From the NCBI GenBank assembly GCA_023554245.1, contig JAMJQL010000067.1, positions 1 to 34,871 on the forward strand: a DNA stretch of 34,871 bases. The letters are read 5' to 3'. Origin of the DNA: Gemmatimonadota bacterium (GTDB lineage Bacteria; Gemmatimonadota; Gemmatimonadetes; Palauibacterales; Palauibacteraceae). Under the pieces are notes generated by a model that worked only from the letters and a program-made list of their open reading frames with translations, had not been told where the DNA came from and ran no database searches. Position 1 is the first letter of the stretch, and each line of letters begins with the position of its first letter. The translations under genes were made by a program, and so were the position numbers. Shown piece after piece: positions 32,896-34,871 of this stretch.

Positions 32896-33682
32896 CGTCG
32901 AAATTCAGCTCGGGCAGGCGGGCGACCGACTCGACGACCACGTGAGGCGCCCGTCCGGCGGGCGAGGACCGGGTCATCGATTCGTCGAACTTGCCGGTTC
33001 TCACCTGAATCGTTGTCAGGCCCGCGTCCCGGCCACCGCGGATGTCGCTCTCCAGGTCGTCTCCGATCACCGCGAGCCGATCGACCTTCTGGTCCAGAAG
33101 CCCGGCTGCCATCTCGAAGAAAGCGGGCGCCGGCTTGCCGATCAGCGTGGCCGGCCGACCCGAAGCATACTCGAGTGCCGCCACGAACGGACCGGCGTCG
33201 AGCGTAGGCCCTGTCTCGGGCAACCAGAATCGATTCCGGTGAATGGCGATCAGTTCGGCACCGGCCCGAAGGCTGCGAAACGCGGAGTTGAGGAGCTCGA
33301 AGGTGAAGCCGGAGCCCAGATCCCCGACGAGCACGGCCTCGGGGTCTCGATCGGTCACGGCGATCCCCTCGAAATCCGCGTACGTGGATTCGGAAACGAG
33401 CAATTGAACCGACCCGGTTCCGCGTGACCGGAGCCAGGCAGCGGCAGCGACCGGCGCGGTCAGGATTTCCTCGGCCGACACCGGAAGTCCCATACGTGTG
33501 AGATCTGACACGACATCGACCCGGGATTTGCGGCTGGTGTTGGTCGTGAACAGGAAGGGCATGCCGGAGTCGCGAAGCCACTCGATGGCAGCCGCGACTC
33601 CCGGGACGAGAGCGCTTCCCTCGTATACGGTTCCATCCAGATCGATCAGCAGCCCGCGTATCTGAGGAGTGGAGCTCATCAT
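32876..33682 (-). CDS. HAD-superfamily hydrolase, subclass IIA
   Basis: The 268-residue phosphatase has the nucleophile and acid/base pair DLDGT (Asp14, Asp16), motif II FTTNTS and motif IV GDDLESDIRGG. The cap lies between motifs II and III, as in the NagD/LHPP-type group. Substrates in this group range from nucleotides to phospho-sugars and pyridoxal phosphate, so the true substrate is unknown. Start is one of two adjacent ATGs (33682 or 33679); a longer frame to 33769 adds unlike residues. It is monocistronic and divergent from the DUF1015 gene, with a 20-base 3-prime overlap with the kinase gene. Confidence 0.9.
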   Translation of the reverse strand: MMSSTPQIRGLLIDLDGTVYEGSALVPGVAAAIEWLRDSGMPFLFTTNTSRKSRVDVVSDLTRMGLPVSAEEILTAPVAAAAWLRSRGTGSVQLLVSESTYADFEGIAVTDRDPEAVLVGDLGSGFTFELLNSAFRSLRAGAELIAIHRNRFWLPETGPTLDAGPFVAALEYASGRPATLIGKPAPAFFEMAAGLLDQKVDRLAVIGDDLESDIRGGRDAGLTTIQVRTGKFDESMTRSSPAGRAPHVVVESVARLPELNFDAIRAAD

Positions 33683-33783
33683 CGTGTCGCAGTGTCCGGG
33701 TCGGTTGTTTCTTTCACGGCCTCGACGGTACAATCTCGAGATCTTCGGGACGATCATCAAATCCGCCATCGTGCGAGGCAGCC

Positions 33784-34871
33784 GTGCCTGATCTCAGACC
33801 CTTTCGCGCAATGCGATTTCACCCCCCGGCGGGGGACCTCTCCGAGCTTCTCGCTCCGCCGTACGACGTGATCGCACCGCAGCAGGCCGGCTCTCTCCGC
33901 GAATTGCATCGCACCAACAGCGTTCACCTGGTGCTTCCGGAAGGTGAGGTCCCCGAAAGATACGAGCTTGCGGCCCGGACCCTGGGGGACTGGATCGAGT
34001 CCGGCATCCTCGAGCTCGATCCTGAGCCGACGGTCACGGTCTATCGGCAGAGTTTCTCGGAGTCTGAAGGCACGGTAACGCGCCACGCGCTGTTCGTGGC
34101 GCTGGAGCTCAGCCCGTTCGGGGAGGGCGAGGTGCTCCCGCACGAACGGACGCATTCTGGACCGAAGCGAGATCGGCTGGCATTGACGCTCGCCACGCGA
34201 ACGCAATTGTCACCCGTCTTCCTGACGACACGAGACGAAGACGGCGAGCTTCTCTCGGCACTTCGCGCCGTAACTCGAGACTCCGACCCGGATTACCGGG
34301 CCGCGACCGCGGACGGAATCACACATGCAGTGTGGAAGATCGCGGATCCGGACACCTGTGAGCGACTCTGCCGGGCCGCCGGAGGCGGCCCGCTCCTGAT
34401 CGCTGATGGCCACCACCGGTATGAGACCGCCCTGGAGGTCCGACGGCAGATCGGCGCGAACGTGCCCGCGGCAGGAAAGGTGCTGGCATGCGTGGTGAGC
34501 GGCGAGGATCCGGGCCTGCGGATCCAGCCCACGCATCGAGTCCTGATGGGCCCGCCTCTTGGCGCGACCGCGGAGGGATGGATCGAACGACTTAGGGAGA
34601 GCTTCACGCTGCACCCGATCGCGAATCGGCAGGCGGGTCCCGACGCACTCGCTGCCGAGGCGGAAAGAACCGGCTCACCGGTCCTCGTGACGGCCGGAGG
34701 AGCCTGGCGATTGCAGCCGGAGCCGAAGGACGCGTCGGATGCGGGACTGGATCAGCACGACCTGGCGATTCCGAGCGTCGTGCTCGACCGGCTCGTAGTC
34801 GAGGCGATCGTGGGGCTCGATGCGGACGCCGCGGCCCACGCGGGAAGACTCGTCTACGTCCGCGACCCGGA
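33784..34871 (+). CDS. DUF1015 family protein, C-terminus outside window
   Basis: An open frame begins at GTG 33784 and runs off the right edge (362 codons seen). It carries the family marks APPYDVIAP near the N terminus, ERTHSGPK (His-rich loop) and LIADGHHRYETAL. DUF1015 proteins are widespread, often beside serine-biosynthesis genes, and their biochemical role is not established. GAGG lies 7 bases before the start. The neighbour is a divergent HAD hydrolase, and what follows is out of view. No signal peptide or membrane segment is visible. Confidence 0.88.
   Translation, partial: MPDLRPFRAMRFHPPAGDLSELLAPPYDVIAPQQAGSLRELHRTNSVHLVLPEGEVPERYELAARTLGDWIESGILELDPEPTVTVYRQSFSESEGTVTRHALFVALELSPFGEGEVLPHERTHSGPKRDRLALTLATRTQLSPVFLTTRDEDGELLSALRAVTRDSDPDYRAATADGITHAVWKIADPDTCERLCRAAGGGPLLIADGHHRYETALEVRRQIGANVPAAGKVLACVVSGEDPGLRIQPTHRVLMGPPLGATAEGWIERLRESFTLHPIANRQAGPDALAAEAERTGSPVLVTAGGAWRLQPEPKDASDAGLDQHDLAIPSVVLDRLVVEAIVGLDADAAAHAGRLVYVRDP

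Noticed and set aside
1-34871. CRISPR arrays, tRNA/rRNA genes, insertion sequences, integrases and phage genes
   Set aside because: I saw no spaced direct repeats, cloverleaf-like segments, transposase or integrase motifs, or terminal inverted repeats.

Overview
The window is 34.9 kb of dense, high-GC bacterial chromosome with short intergenic gaps and frequent 4-base gene overlaps. It shows no tRNA, rRNA, CRISPR array, insertion sequence or prophage gene. The gene content (BTAD-type AAA regulator, secreted M1 peptidase, ECF sigma/anti-sigma/PDZ operon, bacterial ceramide genes, HlyD/ABC/sigma-54 two-component cluster) suggests a Gram-negative, aerobic, peptide-using bacterium. Gemmatimonadota or a neighbouring phylum is my best guess, but no marker gene here fixes the taxonomy.

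Layout. 1-2153 (-) is the N-terminal part of a large BTAD/AAA transcriptional regulator, cut by the window edge. 2440-3474 (+) is a lipoprotein with a probable beta-propeller. From 17716 down to 3538 twelve genes all lie on the minus strand in three adjoining blocks. Block A (17716-13511) is a sphingolipid operon: serine palmitoyltransferase, GNAT-type ceramide synthase, ceramide-reductase-like SDR and a PAP2/inositol-phosphorylceramide-synthase-like membrane protein. Block B (13417-8375) is an ECF sigma factor, its anti-sigma factor, a two-PDZ exported protein and a coupled LuxE-LuxC fatty-acid reductase pair. Block C (8288-3538) is a peptide-catabolic operon: M1 aminopeptidase, Glu/Leu/Phe/Val dehydrogenase and M20 dipeptidase.

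On the plus strand, 17994-20771 holds an M23 (LytM) lipoprotein and a patatin phospholipase. 20820-22829 (-) is a single-chain aconitase-superfamily enzyme whose swivel domain is at the N terminus. It is divergent from ygfZ (22928-24028), with an 18-bp perfect palindrome between them. 24141-27622 is a 2-oxoacid dehydrogenase operon (E1alpha, E1beta, E2) closed by a strong terminator. 28095-32895 is a HlyD adaptor, an ABC ATPase, an NtrC-type sigma-54 activator and an NtrY-like histidine kinase, with a near-perfect sigma-54 promoter upstream and no permease gene. The window ends with a HAD phosphatase (-) and the start of a DUF1015 protein (+).

The most interesting part is 8375-17716. A complete-looking ceramide pathway is followed, on the same strand and 93 bases downstream, by a stress-type sigma/anti-sigma operon that carries a LuxE/LuxC fatty-acid reductase without any luciferase genes. 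I read this as a candidate envelope-lipid module; the functional link between the two halves is inference. Second is the self-contained sigma-54 circuit that appears to control a permease-less export operon.
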